The position numbers and the translations under genes were made by a program. A model generated the notes under the pieces. It did not search any database and had not been told where the DNA came from. It saw only the letters and a program-made list of their open reading frames with translations. Positions 10,991 to 25,054 of a stretch of DNA of 64,000 nucleotides are shown here, piece after piece (the stretch's first letter is position 1; each line of letters opens with the position of its first letter). This DNA comes from Phalacrocorax aristotelis. Taxonomy: Eukaryota > Chordata > Aves > Suliformes > Phalacrocoracidae. The stretch covers positions 34,211,226-34,275,225 of the forward strand of contig NC_134276.1 in the NCBI RefSeq assembly GCF_949628215.1. Reading direction: 5' to 3'.

Positions 10991-13900
10991 CATTAAAAGG
11001 GAGCAGAGAGATTGTAGAGGCACAGGTGCTCAAAAATTAAATTAAACAAACAAAAAAACAACCCATGTTGTGTCCAAACACAGGCTTAAGAAATTTTGGG
11101 CCTAGTGGCAGGATCTGAAGAAAGTGCCCCCCCGCTGAGTGCCTGGCCCAGAGGGCTCCAACATCGCTCTCTGACAACTTAGAAACAGCAAAAAATCCTC
11201 CTAAATGACTCTTGAACTATTGCTAGTATTTGTGGTTTAATGGTTGGGCCTAAGCACATTTGGTTTGTTTTCTTAAAGACCTAGTCCCTAGAATCAGGTT
11301 ATTACCTGAGAATTTCACCTACTTTCATTTGAAAGCCCTTGTAATCACAGGGGGAGAAATGGAGGGAAGGGAGGAAGGGGAAAGCATGTGAGTATAAAGC
11401 AAGAAAATAAAAGTAGTCTAGAAGGAATTATTTTGGAAGCCTTAAAATTTTTAAGCAAATGTCTTGATTTGCTGGAGGCTTCCTCAGGTTTTGACCACAT
11501 GGGGCTATTGCTTTTCAATAATAATTTGGCTGGTTCTTCCAGTCCTGAGAATTTTTTGGCCCCCAGCACCTCTGCCAGGCCTCCAAAGATGAAGGTGTGC
11601 ACCTGAGAAATATGTTTCTTCTTGCACGTCAGCGCGAATCGCTATGAACATAGCTCACGCACTGAATTAATTGGCACATCAAAGACGGAAAGTTTCCAGA
11701 TTTCCTGCCACGAGGGACCACACACCACTACTGCCTTGGGGTGGCAGGTACATGGCATTTGCCAAATTTCCGCCCTCCCCCGCTGCTTGCTTTCAATCTG
11801 AGTAAGCCTGACTGATACGGTGACTAGGCTGGTTTCAAGCAAAGGCAGAGTGGGATGAGGTGGGCAGCTAGGGTAGGAATTGAGATACCTAGAAATCAAG
11901 TGTGAGGTGGCTGGCGTTCATGCACATCAAAGAAACCTTGTGCCTCCTGCTAGTACCTGTCTATAGCGGTTTTGGCACAGCGGTGTCTTGGCACGGGTAG
12001 GATGTGTCACAACATGAGAAGAGTGACAGTGTGTTTAATGGTTACCTAAGCAATCTGTTCTTCCATCCATCTGGTTTACTGATAGCTGCCTCCAGGTGCA
12101 TTGAAAAGTGCTGGCTGAAGATACAGAACTATAAATCCCCAGTTTGCCATTCAAAGCCTCAAGGAAAATAATAACCTAGCATTCTGTCCTGCAGACTTTG
12201 TCACTTTATGCTCCAAATGGACACTGATGTCTCAAATGGGTTATCCATCTTGAGAACTATGGGTTTTTTGGCAGCTTCCTCTGATACACAAGGGCTACGA
12301 GTGCATGCCCAGCCTTAAAAATACCTGCTTGAAAGTTTTCTTCCTCTCTAAACACCATCCTTAGAATAGGGTTGTCTAAATTGTTCCTGAATAATTTTTT
12401 TTCTTACAGGCAAGAGTATATCCAGCATAGTGGCTGATTAGAGTAGTCTCTAAAATATTTTGATGAAGGGAAAATCAAATGAGATATTCCTTCAAAATCC
12501 AAGTGTTGCGTAAGGGCTGTGATAGGAAATATTTGCTTTTACTAAAGAAATCTTTCCTCCTGACCATTTCTCCACTTTACTGTATCCCCAGGTAAATTTC
12601 TCCTAGTTCTGTCGGTCCAAAGACAAGAGGCACAACTCATCTCTGCACAGATTAACTCTTCCATCCCACAACAGCACCACTTCTCCCATACTATCTGTTA
12701 GGAACACTCCCTTGGCCAAACCATCCTCCAGGGCCCGGACAGGATGTGCTAACTGGTACAGGTGTTGCTAGTAGGGAGAGGCCAGGTGATATTTTAAAGA
12801 GTTTTCTTCTGATTTCTGAATTGCCAATAGCTAGTGATGAAAACAAAGCTCAAGAAAAGGTGGATCTTTCTCTGTGTTTTGTTTTTTGGTTTTGTTTTTT
12901 TCATTTCAGTAACTAACTGCATGTGGGAATCACAGGCAATATACTTCTTAATATCATTATTATTATGTTCATTAAAGGTGTGAAACTCAAAGACAAAATT
13001 TTTCAGTTCCTAAGCATGCACTGAGGAAGGAGGACAAATGCATTGAGGCTCAGCTAATTACACAAACTCAGTCATAGGCTATGAAGTCAAAGGTTAAAGC
13101 TGCGGTTGAAGCAAGGTCTTCCGCTCTTGCTCAGGGACTCTGGAATGTATCAAAGCTTCCTGACAGTGTACTCAGTTGCATGAAGGCTGCAGCTATCGAT
13201 GCCAGCGCGGTGTGAGATGAGACACGGCAATATATGCTGTGTCGTTTGCTTGTAGGAGGGAGAGGTTGGGACCCGGATGCTAAGGATCAGGCGGTGTGCC
13301 TATCATTATTTTACTTTAGAGATACAATACACATTTATGAATCTTCCCTTGGATTCCCTGAGTGAAAAAAATATTATATATATTTAAAGGCTTCAATATG
13401 ATTTCCAGCTGCTGCTGCATGTGCTATATAGGATGCCAGTGCAAGGCCTGGAGCTGAATTGCAGATTGCAGACTATAGTAAAAACATTGGTATTTGGCTA
13501 CTGTAATTATTTGCAGCAGCAAAAATCTATGCAGTATTTTGTGGACCCCATAATTTGCTGTGTGACCTTCTATAAAATGAATCTTGAAAGAAGCTGAATA
13601 TCATTTAAATATAGGAAATTTAATGGACGAACAAGATAATAAGAAATATGGGAAACCTGTTTTGAAATGCAGTAGCCCAAGTGTCTCTTCCCACATCCAC
13701 AATCACTACAGCAGCTCCATTGCAGGGATAAAAAAGAAGACTCTCTCCCTTCAGCTTCCTTCAGAGCAAGCAAAAGCACTGGTCAGCTTGACTGTTAACT
13801 GTGTGGAAAAGCAAGATATTGTGCTTCCTTTGGTGGGGGAAAGAAAGAAAAATATCAGCTGCAGTTCTGCAGTTCTGTTTTAATTCCTTTCACCTGGTTG

Positions 13901-14289
13901 AGATCAATGTACCTACCTCTTCCTGTATATATAATATTTAAAAATACCTCATACCAATGAAAGTAAGGGAATGCATCCACACCAAGACTTCCATGGCCCG
14001 TGGCTTCCATTTAACTAGCTGAGTAACCTCTTCATCATCTTCCCATTTAGTGAGTTTAAAAACCATGCTATATTTAGCCCTGGAATTAGCAGACGCCTGG
14101 TTACATGAGAGATTTAATTTGTTGGAGCCAAAACGCGCTAATAAATAACAGACATTCACTCCCCATCGCTCAAGGTAACAGGGTTTGTTTGTATTTACAG
14201 AGCATCCTTATATAGCTTAAACAGCTTGCCTGAGCAGAGAGATGAGCTGCCAGTGGCTGCCTGTCCTCCTGACAGAGTGCCAGGACCAA

Positions 14290-14850
14290 CTGTGCATCGC
14301 AGGGCGGAAAACGTAACAGGAGACACGGGGAGGATGTCATGTACCGCAGACAGGGCACAGGGTTTTTAGTGGTTAAGATGACAACAAATGCGCACCTCTG
14401 TCATCAATCCCTAGTAGAAAGCCATATCCATGGAGAAATTTAGAGAAACCAAAAAGGTCCTCAAAAACAACTGAGGTTTTGTTTTTTGAATAATGATAAT
14501 GTACTGAGGAAAGCCATTATCCTATTTATGGTTTGTTGTTCAGACTCCCAGCCAACAGCACACCATATTCTGTGAATATATACATTCTAATGATATGACG
14601 GGGCAGGACACAGATGTTATGGGTTTGTCACACAGTCCTGCATGGTCTGGCTTAACCAGCGTGTAATCACCAAGCATAAGAAGCATTTGCAACTTTTAAT
14701 GACTGCCAAGCCAGCATCTACTAATTGCTGTAACAACACTGCACATGACAACAATGGAAGGAGTAATAAGAAGAAAGAGGTGGAGGGAAGGGTTCATGGA
14801 CCAGTCCAAGGAACAGAAAAACTGAATTCAAAGCAATTCAAGTTGAAACC
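14290..14850 (+). repeat. Unclassified dispersed repeat, copy B
   Basis: Homologous by eye to 7488-7990 (copy A), same strand, about 6.8 kb away. Copy B carries a small insertion near 14375 (gacaacaaatgc) that copy A lacks. The shared run from about 14430 to 14545 is the best preserved. Neither copy encodes a recognisable protein, and no terminal repeats were identified. Confidence 0.75.
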
Positions 14851-17800
14851 ACGTAGCAATTTTTTTCTGTTATGTTACAGCAGAACTGCGAATAATTTGA
14901 TTTACTAAAGGATGAAAGAAGAGGTTATCTCAAATACTGTCAAAGACCATCCAGTGCTCTTCTCTAGGGATGGCCAGTCAATAGGAAAGCTTAAAGGTTA
15001 GGATTATGTATCACTTTGCCTCTTCCCAACAGAACCGCTGAGGTGCAGATGGGTTTCTGAATCACTACTCTCATCCTCCTTTGCTTGTGTGCTTTTGTAG
15101 CCAAAGTTTTCTAAGGTTTTAAAAATGTGGGCATTTTTAACGTAGGTGCCTTGCCTCGCATGCCCACCTAACATGTGACATCCTGAGCAATGCGTTTAAA
15201 GGTAATAACTATTTGCAGTTCTCCTTGACTTTGTAGATTCCTTTAGATTCTTGATCTCTAGTCAGTCCTCCAAATATTGGAGGCACTGAAAATGAGAGGC
15301 CACTGTTGTCAGATGAGCTTTCATTAATAGTCCTGAACTACACAACATGACAAATTAGACAAATTTGCAGAATTTGATTAAAAGACAAAAGGTGAATTTT
15401 TGATACAGCACAAGTAGAGATTTGCTTGTATTTCGGGCTGGATTTCCAAAGAGCATTGATGTTTGCAACCTTTCAATGTTTGATTCTTACCTCTTCTGTA
15501 CAATTTTGTGTGTTAAGAGATAAATGAAGGAAAGCCAGGTGCCTGAACTGGGATATGAGGTCCAGATGGGCTTTTGTCCTCACTGCAGAAATCTAAGCCC
15601 TCTTTATAGCAGGTTTGCCCTGGAGACAGCATCTGAGGGATGTCCAAAACAGCACTGGAGAGCAAGACAACTCTTCAGCACCATGACTGATTGGGGCTTA
15701 GTGCTCAAGCTCACTTTCCAGCTCTTTTTTATTTGGCAATGTAGACATACCCTTAGAATCCTTCCACTGTCTGTGGAAATGGACAAGTACACACAGAAGC
15801 CAATTCAAACTGGGAAAGTTGACTTGTCTTCTTTTGGGGATGCTTGTGTCCCTCCATTGGGTATAGCAGGAGCCGAGGCGATTTGATGACTAAATCCCCT
15901 TGTAAATCTAGCCATTTACAAAAGAAAAAAAAAAACAAACTGAGATTCCTGTGGGATTTTTAAAATTCTTTTTTTTTTTTCCACAAATATTTGAAGGGCC
16001 ATCACATATTTATGAAGACGTTAAAAAGCTGATGACATTTCAAGCACTTTAGAACAGGTTAGCTTATCTGAAATTTTAACCAGAAACACGTTATTGATTT
16101 TCATTATTATCTGCCTCTAAGTGTTTCTAAAAAGAAACTTTTTGTATGATGTTGATGACCGAACACATATTGTGAGTAGTCAAAATGAACAGGTTTTCAA
16201 CAGTCTATAAGCAGAAATGTCTTTATGAAAACAGCTTCAATAGTACTTATGAACACAGCTGACCAAAAAGAGGACTTTCTGCCTAGTGAGAAAACTGGAT
16301 GTGTCCAAATCTCTTCACACTTCCAAATAGAGGAAGAAGCATGAAAACTGTGCTTTAGGGAAGTTACAGTTCAGGCAACCATCTAGGCTATCAGGTCAGA
16401 TCGTACCCACATGCTGTGTGACAGCCACAGATATCTGTGATGCATCTCATAGAGAAGACAAATTGTAGTATGTCATGAGCCTTGAATGGCAACTGGAAAG
16501 CCCTGCCCTTTGAAAACAATGGGGCTCTTGGACTTAAAAAAAATAATCCATTTAGCATTTCAGAGGACATGGATTAACATTAATACCAAATTGTATTATT
16601 TTTTTTTTAATTTGGGTTCTGTCATGCAACTTACCAAGCATCCTGGGTCCTCCCAACTTGAGGCAATAAATGTTATGTGTTGATGGAAACATTTCAGAAA
16701 AAAAAATTAAACCATTTTCCTGTGGTAAATTTTGATTTTTATGAGAACCACATTTTCCATTTTTAAGATAGAATTTCCAAGCAACTCTCAACTATGGCTA
16801 AGAAACATATCCATAATCATCAGGAATCGTTGGTTAGCAAATGGAAAGAAATCTCAGGTTCAAAACAAACAATGTCAGTTTGTAACCTTTTGTGGCTTCA
16901 TCATAGGTATCATGATAACTAGCCTTTTTCCCCCTAACACCCAACGGCATGAATTCATTCACTGTCTCAAAATCTTCCGAACAAAATGAAAATGTGAGCC
17001 CTGAATGCTCAACCACCAGCAAGCAAATAAAAACAACACAAAACACATTCTTTATATGTTTCTCAGTTTTGACTGGTTGGGGTCCTGACTCATGAGTGTC
17101 GAAAGTCTGGGTTTGCCAAAACTGCTTTTGTTTGTCACTAATAATCACCCATCCCAAGGAACATGTGGTTTACTGTCTCATGCCAGGCCTCTGATGCTAG
17201 GGGCTGAGGTTCCTTGGTGAGACAGCCTCTCCCAGCTCCAAGACATGTTCTTCCGCATTATCGGAATACTTTATTTTTTTTTAAGCATCAATTGTGAAAT
17301 AAATAGGTCTTTCCCTTGATAGACATTATGATTTTTATTTTTTTTTTAAGATGAACTTTGTTAGCCACAGAAGTTTTGCAATGTTTCGAGACCACTGATA
17401 ACTGAGCAGGATGGAAAAGAACACAAGCACATCCACTCTGCTGTTTGTTTGGTTTTAATTACTTTCTCTGCTATGGCTAGAGACTTCTGGAATTGTCCTC
17501 TTGGTGGAAATAAAGTTAAGCAGTTGGGCTTTTCTATCAAAATACTTAGCTGAGTCATAAGGGTTGGGGAAAATGTAATGCAGGATGATCTGACAGTTGT
17601 ATTGAGTTGTTTGGTAACCAACGGTACATTCTTCAGGAGTGCCCAGATAAGTTGCATTTTCTAACATGATTTCATTCCCTACCCCCTCCCTGCTAGAATA
17701 GTCCCAAGACTAGTCACTTGGTTTTCTATATTGCCTCTTCCAAGCAGATTCAGGCTGTCTATAATACGACCTACCCCAGAGAAGGCAATGCAGAGTCCTT

Positions 17801-18124
17801 CTATGGCAGCCATTCCAGGAAGAAGCTCCCACAAGAAAAAAACTCCAGTCCGTTTTCTGCTTGACAATATCTCTGCACTAACAAGCAAGTCCACTTCAAG
17901 CACTGACCACAACTGATGTCCATTCCCTCCTCCCAATTTCTTCCAGGAATATGGTCATCTTGGAACTGGCCCCTGAAATAGTCCTACAAGTAGGTCATAT
18001 AGACAGAAATTTAGTGCAAGTATCTTATGGGACTGAGCAGTTGAGCCAAAGGGCTACATGCCCAGAGCAGGATTCATCTCTACTATCATCAAACAACTAC
18101 TGTAAAATCATTTTTACAGTGAGT

Positions 18125-18290
18125 AGTCATTCACTGGAACAACCTCCAGGGATGTGGTAGAGTTCCCATCACTGGAGGTTCTCAAGATGCAGCTGGACAG
18201 GGTGCTACCTCATTGAGGCTCCCTTTCCCACAAAAGGTTGGACCAGATGTTCTTTCAAGGTCCCTTCCAACCTGGCTATTCCATGATTCA
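18125..18290 (+). mobile_element. Short CR1 LINE 3' fragment, plus strand
   Basis: The sequence tcattcactggaacaacctc begins a CR1 pol end, followed by ggttggaccagatgttcttt, the terminal phrase aggtcccttccaacctggct and a tail ccatgattca. Only the last 165 bp or so survive. Confidence 0.88.
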
Positions 18291-20181
18291 TATCAACACA
18301 TTAGCTAGTAATCCAGACTCCTTTATGGTTAAAAGAAATAGAGCCTGGTCCAATTGACCTGTTTTCAAATGTCTACATGAAAATGAGATGAATCATACCC
18401 TAGAAGGAGACTTTTCTGTTTGTTTTTGTTTTCACTGACTACTACAGGGAACTTATTGCAACTGATTCCAACATATGCTGCAGTCCTCCAGCAAAGTGAA
18501 TCACCCCGTATGTGCCTACATTTCTCACGAACATTTCAGCTCTGATAGGACTTTGCTTTTAAAGTAGGAGTCTTTTATTACATTGTGGAAGGTTTTGAGG
18601 TCAGGGTCTCAGCTATACCACGATCTCTTCTGCAGTTCCAAACTGGAGAGGGAAGGGCTCCAAAACCCTACTAAATTCTCTAGGGAAGCCAGATCCAGTC
18701 TGCTCAAGCGATGCCTAAAGGACCTGGACTCAGAGAGATCTTTTCAGAAGATGAGATGCCCCTTGCTTTTCATATACTTCCTTCTTGGTAGAAACATTGT
18801 TCCCAAAAAGGATATGTCTAGTACTAGGCCTGTCTCATCCGAGGGGGTTGAAACTCCCATGGTCTTTCACTCCGAAAGGTGGTTCTCACTGCTAGACTCT
18901 ATAGCAAAATTTGACTTTACAGTGTTAACCAAGCCTCATCTACTTGCTGTAAAATATCCTGTGGATATCATGGAATGAGCAATAGAAGTAAGAAGAGCCA
19001 TCTGACTGTAACCGCATAAACTGGCATCTTCCCTAAAGACAGGGAATGTCTTGGCCTCTCCTCTAGGCCTGCTTATGCAATTTTACACTTTCCGTTTAAG
19101 CTGCTTTGAAGAAAATGCATAAACAGTTGTAATAGGCCTGCCAAAAGGCAGTCTCTGGCCCACTTCTGAAAATAAGACTTAGATGCTTTGGAAAATGTCT
19201 TTCCCTGTCCCTCTTAGCAAAAAGATCTTGGCCTAATGATTCACCTGGCTGGAACTTTACTGTTGTCAGCCATACCAAAATGAACAAAGAGGAGGCGTTA
19301 TAAGAAAATAAAAATATCCAGCAGCAGAACAGGTGTTTCAGCCTCTCAGCACTTCAGAAGTTCACTGCAGGAGCTTTCAGAGGGGATGCCTGTCTGAACA
19401 AAACTCATAGCGATACTCAGCCTGTCCATCAGTGGTCTCAAGCTGCCTTCATATGAGAGGGCAAATGAATTGACAGAAGCAGTCAGTCGTGTGCTGGGAT
19501 ATGTCTGCTTTCCTCTAATGGGCTGATCATGCCATCTTCAGCATGAAGCAGTGTGGGCTACTGCATTGTCAAATGCTGACATTTATACACAGGCTAAGGC
19601 CATTGTCCTGCATGTTTCTAGAAAGTAAAAGTGAAGTCCTGTAAAATTAGCCTCTAGTAGAAGAAACAGATTCTGTCTACATAAACACCCTGCTTTTAAA
19701 TTCTGCAAGTAATTTTCGAGTCCCATAAAATAAATCTAATGACATCTCTGTACATTTATTTCTGACTCTGAACCTCAAAAAAGCCAATAACCCAGTAAGG
19801 AGTCCTAGCTATTTATTTTCCTCTGGATTCTTACCCATTAGTGTACCAAAGTAGCTATTTTCCAAACAGGCATTCATTTTGACAAATGCATTTTACTGAC
19901 CCCTTTTACAGAGGCCAGACATTGGAGGATATGTAGAAATTTCTGTAGAAAATTACATTGCTGTTAAGTAGTAAGGACACTGGATGTCTCTGTCTCAGCC
20001 ACCCGTAAGTCATCTTCATTTGTCAGACGTACTGGCTTTTAAAAAAAACTCAAGATAAGAATAGGCACCGAATAACAAGCCTTGTCAGCTTCATTCTGAT
20101 ATGTGCTTAGCAACAACCAATAACAAAGGTATCATCTTCCTGTAGATAACACCACCAGTCTTAAAAGATTTTCCAATAACT

Positions 20182-20405
20182 AAGAATGATTCATAGTTTA
20201 AATAATTGCTAATTGGAAATCAGTACCAAAATTTTCAGCATCTTATTTTGGCTTTGAAATACATAGGCTGTGACCATGTGTGATGACTATACAAAGAATG
20301 ATTCATAGTTTAAATAATTGCTAATTGGAAATCAGTACCAAAATTTTCAGCATCTTATTTTGGCTTTGAAATACATAGGCTGTGACCATGTGTGATGACT
20401 ATACA
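20182..20405. repeat. Perfect tandem duplication, 2 x 112 bp
   Basis: The unit starting aagaatgattcatag at 20182 repeats at 20294 and appears identical along all 112 bp, reaching gactatacaa at the end of each copy. The flanks differ. Perfect identity suggests a very recent duplication, a polymorphism or an assembly artefact. Confidence 0.93.
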
Positions 20406-23400
20406 AATGCAGCTCTCCAAGTAACCCAAAAGCTCTGTGAAACTGTGAACTTGAGAACTATGTTTATCTTCCTTCTCTCTCTGTCTAAAAAATCCTGCCA
20501 AAAACTGGAACTGGTGACACTGCATACATTCTCTAAAGAGCTAAACACTGTAGACTGCCAAACTTCCAGCTGTAGAGTCTTATCCCTAGAGTTAGGTATG
20601 CAGAATTACGTTTATACCATGCACATATCTTAAGCTGGGCTTAAACCTGGGTATTTGCACATTCATAGCAACTCAGGTGTTCAACTAAACATGAGCTTAT
20701 GCTCACAGCCAATTTGAAGAAGAAGCAGACAGGCATAAGGGAGACAATGCCAAATTTGATGACACAAATAAGCATGTTCATCTTTTGAAAATCTGTTGCC
20801 ACTATTGGGCTTTACTAGGCCTGTAGTTTTAACTTAAAACTCTATCTGGACTTTTATTTCTAGTTCCTCAAACAGTGACATTTTCTTCTCTAGTTGTACA
20901 CTGGCTGGAGGTGCGCATGTGCAAGCTAAAAGATCCATACCTTTCTCTGAAGATTCATTATCGAGCACCTTACAGTAAAGGTGTCCGTTTTGGTGGGTTT
21001 GTTTTTTTTTTTTCATTACAACTCTGACATGTTATATTGCCTATTTTTTGCTGTTGCTCAGATTTCCCCGGCTCCAACACCTCTTTGTTGTTCCAGTAAT
21101 CTCCGCCTTTTCACTGACCCGTATCGCCGCAATTTGGCAATTGAGCCATATTGGGTGCACCACTGGTGCTTGTGGGTAACCTCATCCACCTCTTGGCTGA
21201 CTGCTTTTCTCACTCCCTTGCAACACTAATGAAATGGGAAAATCCCCTTCGCAGAAACGCACTTCTGTCATCTTCACAGCTGGGTAAATGTGCATTTTCC
21301 TTTAAATCTAGCACTGAAATAACAACCTTAATCATAACACTTGTAACAATTTCCTACGATCTGGAATTGCTACTCTTAATGCAGCAAGGAGAAAGGTGTT
21401 AGGGTTTTAAAACAAAGCAAGGATTTAAAAAGTAAACTCTGTTGTGAGCCAGGTTTTACTGTCACTTCTAGAGCAAAGTGATTAAAAGGAGGTGCAGAAG
21501 GATGTAAAGAACTAAAAATGGGTCAATATTTAGAGGATATATGGTCCTGGAATATTGCTCATGGGGTGTTGCTGATGCTGAGCCTCTCTGATATTGTTTC
21601 AGTACAAAATATTTTCTTCAAGGTCAAGTGGAATGCTTCTAATACAGGGTGGGAGGCAGGTGGAAGATGTGGAGGATCACTTAAGACTACTGAAAATAAA
21701 TATGCATCTATCTCACAGAGTTCATGTGTAAGGATTAGACAGGAAAGGTTTGCTTCTTAAGATGTCAAAAAGCCCACTTTACCTTAGACTTCTAAGGTTG
21801 TATGTTCACCCTTAATGTAATACATACATTTGAAACTTACTACCTACTAAGAGATTATAACTCAAAAGAAAAAAATCAGAGTATAGACAATCTTTCTATA
21901 GCATTTTAAAGTCTTAATTGTATGTCAATCTTCTCCTTAAAAGACAGTTGGAATTGTCAGTGATTAGTGCGAAGATTAAAGCTGAAGCAGAAGAACTGGT
22001 ATAAAACCATGTACAAGCTAGAGACATACAGAAAAATGGAGTAATATAAAACAACAATAAAAACTGGACCGGATGTACTCACTCATCACTAGACATGTTA
22101 CATGATTAATCACTTGTCCTCATTGTAACAACGAAGCCAGGAAATCCACAAAACCTCAGTATGTATGTAATAGTGCATTTCTAGCTAACAAATTACAGCT
22201 ATCAAGCTACAGAAAGAAGCATGCACTACATTTACTATAATTTAACATACTGGCCTTCCCTGAAAACCTGGCAAAGTTTGCTACCATGCAAGCCCATAGC
22301 ATCAAAACTATATATTTCAGTGAGGGTAAAAATTCTAGTGTTTAGCATTTACGTGAGATTCAGCCAGAAAGACCAAGACGGCTCAGGGCAACTTGTATAA
22401 AGTAGTTCATCGTGAAGGTGCTTTTGATGGTCCAGCTAGGCCAACGCATCCATCACTAACCATAAAAACAGAGCAAATGTTATAAACAGGTTGTGGTGGC
22501 GTTACCTGGAGCCAAAGCACAAGCCTGGCTGCATTTCATGTCAAACCACTGACCAGCCCTGCTGCCGTTTGGAAAGTATGGCTGACATCCGATTGTGGGC
22601 CGCCCCGTGAGGTTCACCAAACCACCAGCAGTAGAGTGGTTATGCTGCTTTCTTCAAAACATTTTTGTGGTTTTGTTGAGAACACAGTATTTGTCAGGTG
22701 AGTAGCACAGCCAGGATGGGTTTATCTTCTTGTTGCCATTAGCCGTGCTTCAGTGCCGTTCCAAAGGCCCCCCTTCTGCTCAGCCGTGTATACAGTGTAT
22801 GAAGAACCATTCTCTGGATGGGCTGCAGGCATCAGAACAAATTTTAAGGCTAACAAGGAGCATTTTTCCATCTGAATTCTCATGCACTAAGCAGGAAATA
22901 GCACCCAGTTATTTGTGTAACTCTACTTACAGTATTTTTTTATTTCTTTCAAACATACATAACACTTCTACGTTTTAAGCTACAATTCTGTGGCAATCCA
23001 TGACCAATACTTTCTCAACAGGAGAGGACTGCAGTCCTGAAACTATTACCTTCAGGTCTTCTCAAGAGGCGGTTAATTAGCTGTTGAATTAGCTACGTGC
23101 ACCTCAGTTAATCCATGACCAGCTCCTAACGTGCCTGTTAACATCCATCTGCCGCACACCACCCTCTGCCCCTGACCCATTTCCCTAGAGCCTCATCAAT
23201 CAAATTCACCTTTGCAGGAGACGACTCCTTCACACGGAGAAGAAAGGGAGACCATTCCCACCAGCTCCCCGCGCAAAGGGCAGGAAGTGTCAGTCAGCTT
23301 CACAAAATGAGAAACGAAGAAGCGCAAGACAGGAAACTTACCCAAAAGACCTTCCAGGAGCCCACGTCAGAGCTGCGTAGGGAATTCCCTTATTCCAGCC

Positions 23401-23939
23401 AAGTACAGTGCTATAGACACCATGCACCTTCTCAGTCTTTACTGCTCTGGCTTTTATGCCAACCTAACACCCTTAGGAAAATGATACAAAGAGGGATAAC
23501 ATCATATGGAATTTCAGATCACTGCATTTCTCGTGTTATCTTTGGGAGGTCCTAGGCTTTCTAGCCACCTAGCCATGGGTTTGCTACCGCCTTGAAGGTA
23601 AGTCGTCATCTTGGACAGTGAGAGAGACATTTCATCCTTACAACTCACCACAGAAAGGTTTCCAAAACAGAGTCAGGCACTTGCCTTACCATGTGATCAG
23701 CTTCCAAATTATGAGGGCTTTTCCACATGCAACCAGTTTGGGACAGTCTCTGAATGATTTCTGGATTTGCCTGAAAAGGCACACAATTTTCAAGCTTTAT
23801 TAATAAAGGAAAGAATCTGAAATTGTAAAATATTTGTTTGATTATATTTGGGAGCGTAAGAAGAATGCTAACTACTGTGGTATTTGGCACATACAAGGAG
23901 TGTTCCTCATTTTGAAAGTCCAAAACTCTTCAGAAGAGC

Positions 23940-24050
23940 CCAGGATCGTTGTTCCACTTTACAGACGGGGACATAAAAGATCCCTTGAAGGGCACAGTTT
24001 GCCTCAGGTCAAAACAAGGTATCAGCAGAGGTAGGTACCAAACCCACATT
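23940..24050 (+). mobile_element. MIR-like SINE remnant
   Basis: The order of gttccactttacagacgggg, tttgcctcaggtcaa, cagaggtaggtaccaaaccc resembles the MIR core ('cattttacagatgagg', 'gcccaaggtcac', 'cagagc-gggattcgaaccc'). It is diverged and partial. Confidence 0.6.
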
Positions 24051-25054
24051 CACAGACAAACTGAAAATAAAGCCCTTCAAGCCTCCTGTATCTTGTCTGT
24101 CTCTCCTCTGACACAGTAAGCCAGACTGATTTTTATCAAACATGTGATTAAGCCTTGTTTGGTGGCAGTTCACTGTGCACATTTCAACAGGAAGGGAGAG
24201 CCTAGAGCAGCGGAGGGCTGGCTGTTTGCCCTCTCCTGGCTGCTACGCTCCTGTCCAGACTGACTCTTTCCAAAGGAGACTTCACCTTCTTTCAGAGTAT
24301 CAGACCATCTTCAGGGTTGGAGAAGCTTCTGGAGTATAGGACGTGAGGTTGGGAGACCCTTTAGAAGAAGCAGAGGGCAGCATTGAAACCAAGTCAGAAA
24401 AGCAAAATGCAGAGAAATTGCAGGTCCCAGAGTACCAGGTGGGGCCAGTGCAATCTACAACCCCTGCCGAAAGGCACGTTGGACTCGGAAAATGGACTGG
24501 AGAAAGAGTCCCACCCAGCAAGGACACCACAACCAAGAAGAAAATCTTTGCAACCTTTACTCTTCTCAACATCCCAAGGCTGTAGAATCTGCAAATATAA
24601 AAACAGATGTTGAATTCGTGACATGTGTCTTTGAACGTTGGACTCGCAAACAGAAGACAGTTGGTCGGAAATTAATTTATGTTCAAATTAAGTAAGCTGT
24701 CAGGGTCAAGACTGTGTTAGGACCATAGTTCATTCTTTCTTTTTCTTCTTGTTAATTAGATACAATTACATGAGCTTTAGCTTTAGTGCATTTCCAGTCT
24801 AATTATCGAAAAAAGGTTCACATTTTGAGAAAGAAAATGAAAAATCAACGATGGTAAAACCCAACCTTCTCAGATTCAGATTAATGGCTGTTTCCCTCAT
24901 TAATCTAAACCACTCATCCAGTGTAATTTGGATGACTGCAGCAAGGATGACTACTTTATGTACTTAAATTTTCTCTTAACAGTTCTGGCAAGCTAATATA
25001 TGGAAAAAAAAAAAAGTCAAATTTTAAACACATAAACTACAAGCTGGGTATGTA

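Larger units (their letters stand above)
9077..18124. other. Intergenic DNA, no gene recognised
   Basis: About 9 kb without a supportable coding region. It holds an (AAAC)n tract (about 9896-9925), a MIR-like remnant (about 10835-10990) and copy B of an unknown repeat (about 14290-14850). The frames seen here are short, isolated and dissimilar to any family I know. Confidence 0.55.
18291..25054. other. Intergenic DNA, no gene recognised
   Basis: About 6.8 kb with no supportable gene. It contains a perfect 112-bp tandem duplication (20182-20405) and a MIR-like remnant (about 23940-24050). A 131-codon frame at 18583-18978 has no recognisable domain and is treated as chance. Confidence 0.55.

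Noticed and set aside
15524..15886. 120-codon plus-strand frame starting MKESQVPELG
   Set aside because: Composition is irregular, the reverse strand is also open, and nothing resembles a known family.
16834..17157. 107-codon minus-strand frame with protein-like wording
   Set aside because: No family match that I can name and no splice context. Kept as intergenic.
18583..18978. 131-codon plus-strand frame
   Set aside because: No domain, signal or conserved motif, and no splice partners. Length is within chance for 64 kb read in six frames.
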